Source of the DNA: Marinifilum fragile JCM 15579 | GTDB taxonomy: Bacteria > Bacteroidota > Bacteroidia > Bacteroidales > Marinifilaceae | Length of the DNA stretch: 64,000 nt | Assembly (NCBI RefSeq): GCF_001310955.1 | Contig: NZ_BAZX01000005.1 | Coordinates: forward strand, 164,383-228,382 | Direction of reading: 5' to 3' | In this document: in pieces, positions 1 through 8,334 of the stretch | How positions within the stretch are numbered: the first letter of the stretch is position 1 | Layout: the number at the start of each line of letters is the position of its first letter | Made by a program: the position numbers and the translations under genes | Notes under the pieces: generated by a model | Database searches by the model: none | The model's input: the letters and a program-made list of their open reading frames with translations, nothing else | What the model was told of the DNA's origin: nothing

Positions 1-1452
1 AATGATTATTCTTCATCAACAAAAATGTGGAATGGTTACCCGATTACTTATGCCAGATATTTTTATCCAATCAACCTTGATCCTCAGCATTACTTTTCCT
101 ATTCAACTGACAGATATTTCTCTCTGTATGGCAATTTATCTTATACTTTTAATGATAAATACACCCTTACCGGTAGTATAAGAACCGATGCATCCAACTT
201 GATTACGGATGATCCAAAATATAGATATTCTCCATTTTGGTCCACTGATTTTGGTTGGCAAATGGGAAAAGAAGACTTTCTAAAAGGAGTAGAGTGGTTA
301 GATCGTTTGAACCTCCGTGGTACTTATGGGTATAATGGAAATGTAGATAAGTCTACCTCTTTCTTGCCGTTGATTTCGGTGAGTGGTACAGCCAATATTT
401 ATACCAACGAAACGACAGCCAACGTTTCTAGTTTTGGTAACCCAACCCTTCGTTGGGAGAAAACAAGATCATTGGATATTGGTCTGGATTTCTCGGTACT
501 AAAATCTAAACTGCACGGTTCTATTGATGTTTATCACAAGAAAGGGACAGATCTGATCGTAAGTCAATCCATTGCTTCCATGAATGGAACAACTTCCCAG
601 AAATTCAACAATGGAGAAATGGTGAATAAGGGAATCGAATTGAAAATAGGCACCAGTTTGCCACTTCTGGGAAATGATATAAAATGGAATGGAAACTTTA
701 ATTTCGCTTACAATAAGAATGAAATTACAAGTTTTTATAAAGCATCATATGGTCAGTATGATTTATACAATGGTGGGACATATGCTTATTCTGAAGGATT
801 GAATGCCAATACACTTTGGTCTTTCGAGTATGCAGGAATGAGAAATTTGGGAACAGAGGCCGATCCTAAAATGGTTCCTACAGTAAAAGGTGTTGATGGT
901 GATACATATGGCCTGACTCGATGGACACCGGGTACTGATGCTCGAAAATTTATGGTGGCAGAAGGAACAACCGTGGCTCCTTACATTGTAGGTTTCCACA
1001 ACTCATTTAAGATTTACGATTTCGACCTATCATTTATTGTTACGGGTAAGTTTGGTCATGTATACCGCAGACATAGTTTTAACTATCCTGCAATGACAGG
1101 AGGAAATACCAATGTGAATAATAAGTATTCGGAAGTGGCTAATGGAGATCCTAATAAGATTGTGCCGATTCCTGGGAATGAACCAAGATATTACTTCTAC
1201 GACCGATTCTTTCCATACATGTCCTACTTGACTGAAAATGCTTCTCATATCAGATTCCAGGAAGCTAGTTTGTCGTACAATTTGCCAAAGCAGATAATTT
1301 CGAAGCTAGGGTTCGAGAGAGTTAAAGTTTATGCACAGGGGAATAACCTGGGGACCATCTTGTGGAATGATTTCGGAGAAGATCCTGAATATCCGATTGG
1401 AACTCTTAAACCTCAGGCTACCTATACACTAGGAGTAAAGATTAGTTTATAG
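1..1452 (+). CDS. SusC-like TonB-dependent outer-membrane receptor, C-terminal part
   Basis: The reading frame is open from base 1, so this is the 3' part (483 codons) of a gene that begins left of the window. The part present is the second half of a 22-stranded SusC beta-barrel. It has the repeated GSIRTDASNL / GTYGYNGNVDKST / NPTLRWEKTRSLDIG pattern typical of the family, and it ends in a strand with a terminal hydrophobic residue (LGVKISL), as barrel proteins do for BAM recognition. SusC forms the transport channel under its SusD lid and takes energy from TonB. A susD starts 22 bases downstream. The STN/plug region and any sigma/fecR pair lie outside the window, so the regulation of this module cannot be seen. 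Confidence 0.93.
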   Translation, partial: NDYSSSTKMWNGYPITYARYFYPINLDPQHYFSYSTDRYFSLYGNLSYTFNDKYTLTGSIRTDASNLITDDPKYRYSPFWSTDFGWQMGKEDFLKGVEWLDRLNLRGTYGYNGNVDKSTSFLPLISVSGTANIYTNETTANVSSFGNPTLRWEKTRSLDIGLDFSVLKSKLHGSIDVYHKKGTDLIVSQSIASMNGTTSQKFNNGEMVNKGIELKIGTSLPLLGNDIKWNGNFNFAYNKNEITSFYKASYGQYDLYNGGTYAYSEGLNANTLWSFEYAGMRNLGTEADPKMVPTVKGVDGDTYGLTRWTPGTDARKFMVAEGTTVAPYIVGFHNSFKIYDFDLSFIVTGKFGHVYRRHSFNYPAMTGGNTNVNNKYSEVANGDPNKIVPIPGNEPRYYFYDRFFPYMSYLTENASHIRFQEASLSYNLPKQIISKLGFERVKVYAQGNNLGTILWNDFGEDPEYPIGTLKPQATYTLGVKISL

Positions 1453-1474
1453 TTGAAATATAAAATCGATACAA

Positions 1475-2982
1475 ATGAAAAAATATAGTTTACTTATAGT
1501 GATGTTTACAGCAATATTTCTATCTGCTTGCGATGAGTTCCTTAGTGAACCACCATCGAAAACATCATCCCTGGTTCCTGCAACGACGGAACATTTAGAA
1601 AATTTATTGAATAGTTATTCTTCTTTCTCAAGTGAACCAAATAATGATGTGATTTTTGGTTCAGATGATTATGGTTTATTAACAAATCTATTCGATAATT
1701 CGAATGCCATTTATAATGTAAATATGGCTCATTATGCTACCTGGGATGTAAATTATCTTCCGGATGACGACAGACCATATTTTCCTGTAGAGTGGAAGAA
1801 GATTTTTAATGCAAACCTGATTCTTGAGAATTTAGGGAAAGTGAGTGGAAGTGAAGAAGAGAAGGCAAGTCTAAAGGCTGAGGCTCATTTTATACGTGCT
1901 TACAGCTATTTCCAAATGGTGAATACCTACTGTTTGCCATACAGCCAGGAAAATATGAGTGAATTGGGTCTTCCCATTAAAGCTTCAACAAGCTTTGAGG
2001 AATCAGGGGCTAGAGCAAGTTTGAAAGAAACCTGGGATTTGATTCTTTCCGATTTGGAACTGGCCTTGGAGTTAGATCGTGACCTGAAATTGAAAGATGG
2101 AAAATACAGAAGCTGGAGAGCCAGTACACCGGCTATTAATGCTTTTGCAGCAAGAGTTTATTTAACAATGAACGATTACACGAAGGCACAGGCATATGCT
2201 GAGGCTGCTTTGGCTGATCACAATGCAATGATGGATTACAACACCGATATGCGTTACTCCGATATTGTATCAGAAGAAACCATTGATGGAGAATTAAAAA
2301 GAATCTGGTATCCTTACACTCATGATGCCCAATCGGATCAGACAGATAGAATGGAGTGGAAAGAACTGTATTATTATCGTTTCTTAACGTACGGAAGTTG
2401 GTTTTATATTCCGTCTCCTGACTTATTGGATCTTTATGATCATGATTATGATTTAAGGTACAAATATCATATTGTGGAGGATTATTCTTATGATCGGGGA
2501 ATGTCAATCAGTTATCCCGGATATATTTTCTTCTTTAAAGATCAGATTCCTTCAGGACCAACCGTAGGTGAAATGTTGTTGGTGAAAGCAGAATGCCAGG
2601 CAAGAACAGGAAATTGGAACGAAGCATTGACAACGGTGAACCAGCTAAGAGAGAAACGTATGGATAATACGGCTTCGGAAGATGTAATTAATTTATCTGC
2701 ATCAAGCCAGGCTGAGGCATTAACAAAATTTTGGAAGAGAGACGTAGGGAGTTGCCTTTTACACAGCGTTTCTTTGATGTGAGAAGATTCAATAATAATG
2801 AAGATCCTTCTGATGATGTGGTTATGACTCGTACATTTTATCCAATAGGATCTTCTGTTATTGAAGGATCGCAAGCTCCAATCACCTATCAACTGGATAA
2901 GAAATCCAGAAAATTTGCTCGTCCGTTGCCAAATACAGATATCAATACAACAGAAGGCGTATTAGAGCAGAATACTTATTAA
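1475..2982 (+). CDS. SusD/RagB-like nutrient-binding lipoprotein (frameshifted)
   Basis: This is the surface lipoprotein that caps the upstream SusC channel. It has a lipoprotein signal with the lipobox cysteine at residue 19 (LSACDEF), then TPR-like helices (KAEAHFIRAYSYFQMVNTY, a conserved SusD segment) and a C-terminal SusD domain. The first frame runs to 2782 and ends in a nonsense tail after EALTK. The second frame carries the conserved continuation EERRRELPFTQRFFDVRRFN and stops at 2982. One missing A in the run at about 2724-2727 explains the break: AAAAA would give TKILEERRREL, the usual SusD wording. Corrected length is about 502 residues, normal for the family. I regard the shift as a likely sequence error. 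Confidence 0.9.
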
Positions 2983-3024
2983 ATCATAAAATTCGGAATG
3001 CTGTAAGGCATCAAATGACAATAT

Positions 3025-3063
3025 ACACCAGGTGTTTATTGTAGAATACAAAACACCTGGTGT
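3025..3063. terminator. Hairpin after susD of module 1
   Basis: A 13-bp perfect inverted repeat (ACACCAGGTGTTT / AAACACCTGGTGT, loop 3038-3050) lies 43 bases after the susD stop. There is only a weak T-rich tail. It is probably a terminator or a 3'-end stabilising hairpin. The rest of the 2983-3262 gap shows nothing else that I recognise. Confidence 0.6.
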
Positions 3064-3262
3064 TCTACTATTGCAAGGCAGTTATGGCTGTCAAGACTTC
3101 TTGATTTTCTCTTTAAAGTTAAGGTATTCAACCTACTTATACCAAAACAGGTATGTGTGGAGAGGATCTTTGTACCTTAAGTTGAACTTATGGTTTTGAG
3201 CATAAGATAGGCAATGAATACATAACATAGCCTGCTTCTAAATAAACTAACAACAAAATACA

Positions 3263-4594
3263 ATGCATAAAATACGAATTGCAATTTTTTGTTTGGCACT
3301 TTCATTTGTGTCTTGCAAAGAGGATGCTAAAACTGTGCGCCTGCATGGCGAGTTAAAGAATTTTGCTTCGGAGTTGAGCATGGGAATTGAGACGCCCCAA
3401 GCATATATTTTGAGGGAGAATATTCAAATTAATCTGGATGATCAAAATAAATTCGATATCATATTCAATCTGGATGCCCCTGCTTATTTTAGGTTAGGAA
3501 GAAATACTCTGTATCTTAGTCCAGGAGATGACATCGGCTTGTTTTGTGATTTGAATGATCCAATGGCAGCAACCTTTACAGGTAGAGGAGCAGAAGCCTG
3601 TCTTTATCTTCGTTCCAAGCCTTTTCCGAAAGGCGGATCGTACCTTAGTGGAGGTCAATTGTTAAAAGGAGACCCATCCTTAGAAGAAGTAAAGATAAAA
3701 ATAGAGGAGAAAGTAAAGTCAGCTTTAGCCAGCTTGAATAGTCTAGACGGAGTAAGTGATCGTTTTAAAAAACTGGAAAGGGGACGTATCATGTTCGATG
3801 CTGCAAATTCCTATTTATCTTACCCTGGCTATGCCGCTTATTTTAAAAAATTATCCAAAGAGGAATTGCCGGCATTTACGCAAAAAGCAGAGAAATATTT
3901 CAAAGCTGATGTAGAAAAATATATACAGTCAGGAGGAGATGCAGATTATTTGAATCTTGATACCTACCGAGGCATTTGTGGTGAATGTGTTGAACATTTG
4001 GGTGAGGAAAATGTCGATCGGGCCATCCTTGATTTTATAAAAACAAATGAATTGATTTATCATCTTTCAAATAAAGGTCCTGTTGCAGAAGTTCTTTCAG
4101 AAAGGGTTGAGATTGAGAGTAAAATTGAACAGGTTGAATACAAAGAGGTCATCAGCAAAGCCTTTAAAAACTATGATGATTTGCAGCCAGGGAAAGCAGC
4201 CCCTCGCTTGACCATCTGTAACAAAGAGGGCAAGGAAATTTTATTATCTGATTTTAAAGGAAAACTTGTTGTAATTGATGTTTGGGCAACCTGGTGCGGC
4301 CCTTGTAAGGCCGAATCGCCATATTTTGAGCAGTTGGCAAAGAAATATGGAAATGAAACTGTGAAATTCCTCTCAATCAGCATTGACTCCGATAAGAATT
4401 TATGGGATAAATATTTGTCAAAGCATACTAAAACTTCAGAGCAGTTTATTTGCAATCGTACCGAGTTTAAGGAATATGAATTACAATCGGTGCCTCGTTT
4501 TATGTTGATTGATAAACAAGGAAACTTTATAGATGCATTTGCTACCAGGCCTTCAGATCCAGCATTTGAAGTGTTGTTACAAAAATATATTTAG
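3263..4594 (+). CDS. TlpA-like thioredoxin-family lipoprotein
   Basis: The protein has 443 residues. The N-terminus is a lipoprotein signal (cysteine in SFVSCKED). A beta-rich N-terminal region (about 25-130) resembles the DUF4369 type often fused to TlpA domains in this phylum, followed by a helical linker. The C-terminal thioredoxin fold (about 310-443) has active-site WCGPC, with cysteines 345 and 348, and the family's cis-proline context (QSVPRFMLID). Such proteins act as periplasmic or surface-tethered thiol-disulfide oxidoreductases. It follows susD and precedes a second TlpA-like gene 28 bases on, so the two are probably co-transcribed. The substrate is unknown; a role in handling cysteine-containing imported peptides is only inference. 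Confidence 0.88.
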   Translation: MHKIRIAIFCLALSFVSCKEDAKTVRLHGELKNFASELSMGIETPQAYILRENIQINLDDQNKFDIIFNLDAPAYFRLGRNTLYLSPGDDIGLFCDLNDPMAATFTGRGAEACLYLRSKPFPKGGSYLSGGQLLKGDPSLEEVKIKIEEKVKSALASLNSLDGVSDRFKKLERGRIMFDAANSYLSYPGYAAYFKKLSKEELPAFTQKAEKYFKADVEKYIQSGGDADYLNLDTYRGICGECVEHLGEENVDRAILDFIKTNELIYHLSNKGPVAEVLSERVEIESKIEQVEYKEVISKAFKNYDDLQPGKAAPRLTICNKEGKEILLSDFKGKLVVIDVWATWCGPCKAESPYFEQLAKKYGNETVKFLSISIDSDKNLWDKYLSKHTKTSEQFICNRTEFKEYELQSVPRFMLIDKQGNFIDAFATRPSDPAFEVLLQKYI

Positions 4595-4622
4595 TAGAAT
4601 CACTAAGGAATTTTAATGAAAT

Positions 4623-5786
4623 ATGAAAAAGCAAATTTTAAAAGGATTAGCTCTTATAGCTTTGTGTTTGGGAGCTGCTACTAATGTAGATGCTCAGGAA
4701 TATACAATATCCGGAACCATAAAGGGATTGGATCAAATTAATGGCATGATGTACTATGAAGATGCAAGTGCAGAACGTGGATTCAGGTTTGATACCATAA
4801 AATTTGAGAAAGGAAAATTCGAATACAAAGCAAAAATCAAAGGACCTGAGGTGTTGCGTATGTCTTTTCGTACCGATAAATTAATGAAGATGGCAGGCAG
4901 AGGATATTTCCCTACCAAAGCAGTGATGTTGTATTATATTGCTTATCCTGAGGCTGACATCAAGGTAAAAGGGGAAGCTACAGACTATTGCAATGCATAT
5001 CCATATGGTGATAAGGAAAATGAAACAATGGCAAAGTTACATGCTAAGATTTATCCTTTGATGAATGAGACAGTTAATTTAGCAGTTAAGAATGCAGTAG
5101 ATTCAACATTAACAGATGACCAAAAGAAGAAGAATGAGAAAAAGGCTGAAGAGTTGAGTCGTAAAACGAACGATTTAAGATTGGCATTTCTGGAGGAATA
5201 TGCTTCCTCGATTGCTGGTCTTTGGTTAATGGAGGATATGATCATTCGTTCTCAAATTGAAATGGAAAAGGTTGCAGATTTAATGGAATCGGTTGATAGT
5301 GATAAGTACAAAGATCTTTTTTACTACAAAGCATTAGCGCAAAGAGTTGAAGGCTTTAAAACAACAGGCGTAGGTGCACAGGCTCCAAATATTTCGGGAA
5401 AGAACATTATGGATGGAGCTGATTTTGATTTGGAGTCGTTGAGAGGAAAATATGTGATTATTGATTTTTGGGGAACATGGTGTGGTGCATGTTTGGCAGG
5501 AGTTCCTGAAATGAAAAAATTTAGAGACAAGCATAGTGATAAGCTTCAGATTTTAGGACTTGCCAAGGATAGAGTTCTTACAAAAGTGCAGAAATGCATA
5601 GAAAAAAATGGAATGAACTGGCCCAATGTTTTAGTAGGAAAAGGGGAGCAGGATTATGTGGCAAAGTATAATGTTCAGGGATATCCAACCAAGATTCTAT
5701 TGGATAAAGATGGAAAGATTTTGCTTCGTTCGGTAGGAGAAGTAGAAAGCTTTTATCATGACGTTGAAAAGTTAATTTCGAAATAA
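4623..5786 (+). CDS. TlpA-like thioredoxin-family periplasmic protein
   Basis: The protein has 387 residues with a Sec signal peptide ending near NVDAQEY. A beta-rich N-terminal domain (about 25-130) reads like DUF4369 (YTISGTIKGLDQINGMMYY). A charged helical segment follows (about 135-245), then a C-terminal thioredoxin domain (about 255-387). The active site is WCGAC (cysteines 287 and 290), a less common variant of the WCGPC in its neighbour, which should change redox potential. The cis-proline region is VQGYPTKILLDKDG. It is in tandem with the preceding TlpA gene (28-base gap) and they may form one unit. It is not a recent duplicate, since the two proteins differ clearly outside the thioredoxin core. 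Confidence 0.88.
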   Translation: MKKQILKGLALIALCLGAATNVDAQEYTISGTIKGLDQINGMMYYEDASAERGFRFDTIKFEKGKFEYKAKIKGPEVLRMSFRTDKLMKMAGRGYFPTKAVMLYYIAYPEADIKVKGEATDYCNAYPYGDKENETMAKLHAKIYPLMNETVNLAVKNAVDSTLTDDQKKKNEKKAEELSRKTNDLRLAFLEEYASSIAGLWLMEDMIIRSQIEMEKVADLMESVDSDKYKDLFYYKALAQRVEGFKTTGVGAQAPNISGKNIMDGADFDLESLRGKYVIIDFWGTWCGACLAGVPEMKKFRDKHSDKLQILGLAKDRVLTKVQKCIEKNGMNWPNVLVGKGEQDYVAKYNVQGYPTKILLDKDGKILLRSVGEVESFYHDVEKLISK

Positions 5787-5902
5787 CAGAAGCTTGAGAA
5801 ATAGTTTTAGTATGGCTCCACTGTTATACGAAGCAATACTAAGGGAAAAGAGAGATCCTTCTGGAATTAAATTTTATAGTAAAGAGGGAGCCAAATAAAT
5901 TG

Positions 5903-5931
5903 AAGGAGTAGACCGATTGGGTTTGCTCCTT
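5903..5931 (+). terminator. Rho-independent terminator after the TlpA pair
   Basis: A 12-bp stem with G-U pairs (AAGGAGTAGACC / GGTTTGCTCCTT, loop GATTG) is followed by TTTTATTTTA. A similar AAGGAG...CTCCTTTT terminator occurs at 13547-13583. The remainder of the 5787-6173 gap holds a weaker long-range pairing (GGCTCC near 5814 with GGGAGCC near 5886) and the promoter at 6134-6166. Confidence 0.75.
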
Positions 5932-6133
5932 TTTATTTTACAGGACAATAGAATGCCATCGAATACCCATTGAGTGTATTTGATTTGAGGAGCTTCAAAC
6001 AATATGCTTACCTGTATTTTGGATGCAGAATTCCTGTCGTTTCCATCTACAGTACATCATATCGGACGTCTAAAATAGCATATCCTAGTTGAAGATATAT
6101 GTTACTAGGATTTGTTGACTCTAAAAAGATGAA

Positions 6134-6166
6134 TTTGCAAATCCCTTAAAAAAACACTTATATTTG
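6134..6166 (+). promoter_or_regulatory. Putative Bacteroidota promoter of the module 2 sigma gene
   Basis: A TTTG at 6134-6137 and a TATATTTG at 6159-6166 match the TTTG / TAnnTTTG consensus of the primary sigma factor in this phylum, with a 21-base spacing. The -7 box ends 7 bases before the ATG, so the transcript would have almost no leader. The assignment is by consensus only. Confidence 0.5.
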
Positions 6167-6173
6167 AGGCGAA

Positions 6174-6725
6174 ATGAACCTAAGTACTGACCATATTATA
6201 AAATTGACTCAAGGAGATGAGAGTGTATTCAATGAAATATACGATGGTATGTTTCATTCGCTTTGTTTGTTTGGTTACAAAATGATTTCTCAGGAAGATG
6301 TGGTGAGTGATGTCGTGCAGGAAGTTTTTGTAGAATTGTGGAAAAAGAGAGAACAGTTTACTACCCCTATTAAGACCAGAGCATACCTGTATACAGCGGT
6401 TCGCAATAAAATTCTTAACCATATTCGCAATAAAAGAACCGTTTCACTCGAAGGAACTCCTCGAGATGAAGAAGATGTGAATAATTACATTACGGCGGAA
6501 GAAACTTACCGATTAATCAGTGAAGCTGTAAAACACCTACCCGAACAAACTGGCAGAGTAATCGAACTGGCTCTTAATGGTTATGGCAATCCTGAAATTG
6601 CAGAGAATCTTAATGTTTCCATTAACACAGTTAAAACCCTGAAAAAAAATGGTTACGCCAAATTAAGAGTATTATTGAAAGACCAGGTATTTGTGTTAAT
6701 GATTCTTGCTGAAATTTTTAAGTAG
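6174..6725 (+). CDS. ECF RNA polymerase sigma-70 factor (module 2)
   Basis: The protein has 183 residues, typical of Bacteroidota ECF sigma factors of the RpoE/FecI type. Region 2 (about 20-90) carries the core-binding DVVSDVVQEVFVELWKKR helix and the RTRAYLYTAVRNKILNHIR segment for -10 recognition. Region 4 (about 115-170) has the helix-turn-helix GYGNPEIAENLNVSINTVK. It should direct RNA polymerase to its own regulon when freed from the FecR encoded downstream at 7059, most likely the susCD genes at 8335-13220. The ATG at 6174 fits the family start and lies just after a TATATTTG box. The 333-base gap to fecR is unusually long for a sigma/anti-sigma pair. Confidence 0.93.
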   Translation: MNLSTDHIIKLTQGDESVFNEIYDGMFHSLCLFGYKMISQEDVVSDVVQEVFVELWKKREQFTTPIKTRAYLYTAVRNKILNHIRNKRTVSLEGTPRDEEDVNNYITAEETYRLISEAVKHLPEQTGRVIELALNGYGNPEIAENLNVSINTVKTLKKNGYAKLRVLLKDQVFVLMILAEIFK

Positions 6726-6827
6726 CAAAAGTAACAATACCCAAGTTTCAAACTTCAAATTTTAAGTTCCAAGGAAAAAGTATAACATTAGAAAAACCTT
6801 CAGTATTTAGCTGTCGGCAATCAGATT

Positions 6828-6917
6828 TTATAGTCCTTCCACAAAATTGAACAAATCCTTCACTTCGTTCCTAAGTTCAGGATGTCTTGTCAATTCTGTA
6901 TATTGGTAGCTGATCAT
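6828..6917 (-). other. Possible short coding remnant opposite to the sigma-fecR gap
   Basis: On the - strand a 29-codon ORF ends EVKDLFNFVEGL-stop. The frame stays open upstream to about 6984 with protein-like composition (SNEKATYSSTSRMISYQYTEL). I do not recognise a family. It could be the C-terminal remnant of a lost gene, a small protein, or chance. The surrounding 6726-7058 gap also holds the conserved block at 6981-7020. Confidence 0.25.
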
Positions 6918-6980
6918 TCTACTAGTGCTTGAATAAGTAGCTTTCTCATTGCTTTTCTGTATTTTAGTTAGGTAATAAAA

Positions 6981-7020
6981 CTTTTTTCAAAAAAAAATCA
7001 AACCTGAATCACCCTGTTTT
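6981..7020 (+). promoter_or_regulatory. Conserved block upstream of fecR, copy 1
   Basis: The layout is T-run, then a run of nine A, then TCA, then TCACCC at 7009-7014 and a T-rich stretch. Closely similar blocks occur at the same place before the other two fecR genes (15481-15520 and 25845-25885). Conservation in otherwise unrelated gaps suggests a promoter or operator, possibly the ECF sigma's own target. Function is inferred. Confidence 0.45.
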
Positions 7021-7058
7021 TAATCTCATGAGTTATACGGGTGCAATTAAAGAAAAAG

Positions 7059-8186
7059 ATGAAAGAATCTACCGAAAAATATATCGAGAAAGCTGAAAAG
7101 TGGTCGAAAATCATTTTAACTGATGAGGGAGAAGCAAGCGATCAGGATCAGGAAGTTTTCGAATCTCTGAAAAGTGGAGCGTATGCCAATTGGAGAAAGC
7201 AGCACATACACCGTTTCGATAAAGACCATGTAAAATCGAGAGTGGATGCTGAATTGCAAATCAATAAAACAAGAAAAATTGGAATACCACAATGGCTGCA
7301 GTCGGTGGCTGCAGTTTTGATAATTGCAATGTTGGCGGCTGGCGGATATTGGATTTATTCTGATATGCAAACATTGAAAGAGAATCATTTGTTACCAGGA
7401 TCTTCTATGGCCTATTTGGAGATTGACAATCAGGAAAAAATAGAACTTACTGGTAAGGATACTTTGTTGCTCTTTAAAGAGTCGAAAGCAGAGCTGGATT
7501 CAGGAAGAATTGTATATTCTTCTTCCGAAGCTCAAAACCAGAAAGTAGAATATCACAGAATAAACGTACCTCGTAATGGAGAGTTCTTTGTGGTACTATC
7601 AGATGGAACAAAGGTTTGGATAAACTCCGGTTCTCAGTTGGGATTCCATTCCAAATTTACAGGCAAACAAAGAATTGTGCATTTGGAAGGGGAAGCTTAT
7701 TTTGAGGTATCCAAGAATCCTGAGCAACCATTTGTTGTGAGAACGAACAATATGGATGTAAGGGTTTTGGGAACACACTTTAATGTGAAGGCATACGATG
7801 ATGATGAATTTACCTATGCGACTCTGAATGAAGGGAAGGTGCATGTGTTTAAGGGTGAGATGAGCGAAGTTCTTCAACCTGATGAACAGTTGGTTTTGAA
7901 TAATAATACCAAGGCTTTCAAGAAACAGATAGTAGATGCTTCCATCTATTCTGCCTGGGTAAAAGGCAAAATGATGTTTAAAGATGAACGCTTGGAGGAT
8001 ATCATGAATTCCCTGTCAAGATGGTATGATGTTTCTGTTTTCTATCGAACTGAAGAATTGAAAGACAGAAGGTTCTCTATCAGTACAAATCGCTATGGCG
8101 ACATACAAACTTTGTTGGATCAAATGGAATTAACGAATCGTGTTCGATTTGAAATCAATAAAAATGCTATTGTAGTAAAACCGTAG
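7059..8186 (+). CDS. FecR-family anti-sigma factor (module 2)
   Basis: The protein has 375 residues from the ATG at 7059; a GTG six codons earlier is less likely. The cytoplasmic N-terminus (about 1-75) should bind the ECF sigma. One membrane segment lies near 80-100 (VAAVLIIAMLAAGGYWIY). The periplasmic FecR domain (about 175-270) contains VPRNGEFFVVLSDGTKVWIN and GEAYFEVSKNPEQPFVV. A C-terminal DUF4974-type domain (about 300-375, FKDERLEDIMNSLSRWYDVSV) resembles the STN fold and is thought to receive the signal from the receptor's STN domain. It releases or degrades its hold on sigma when the SusC receptor is loaded. A hairpin at 8258-8288 separates it from susC. Confidence 0.93.
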   Translation: MKESTEKYIEKAEKWSKIILTDEGEASDQDQEVFESLKSGAYANWRKQHIHRFDKDHVKSRVDAELQINKTRKIGIPQWLQSVAAVLIIAMLAAGGYWIYSDMQTLKENHLLPGSSMAYLEIDNQEKIELTGKDTLLLFKESKAELDSGRIVYSSSEAQNQKVEYHRINVPRNGEFFVVLSDGTKVWINSGSQLGFHSKFTGKQRIVHLEGEAYFEVSKNPEQPFVVRTNNMDVRVLGTHFNVKAYDDDEFTYATLNEGKVHVFKGEMSEVLQPDEQLVLNNNTKAFKKQIVDASIYSAWVKGKMMFKDERLEDIMNSLSRWYDVSVFYRTEELKDRRFSISTNRYGDIQTLLDQMELTNRVRFEINKNAIVVKP

Positions 8187-8217
8187 GGACATGACATGTA
8201 GTGTCCGATTGTAAATT

Positions 8218-8288
8218 ACATGCCAAAATAAGGCATGTCAGATAATAAATGAAAAATGGGAAAATGATACTGGAACTATCATTTTCCC
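8218..8288 (+). terminator. Two hairpins between fecR and susC (module 2)
   Basis: The first is a 7-bp stem ACATGCC / GGCATGT (8218-8238). The second is a 12-bp perfect stem GGGAAAATGATA / TATCATTTTCCC (8258-8269 with 8277-8288) followed by TGTTAGTT. They could end most sigma-fecR transcripts, leaving susC to its own promoter. Hairpins sit in the equivalent gaps of modules 3 and 4. Confidence 0.6.
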
Positions 8289-8334
8289 TGTTAGTTAAAT
8301 TATATGTGTAACACAATCTAACCAGTACAAATTT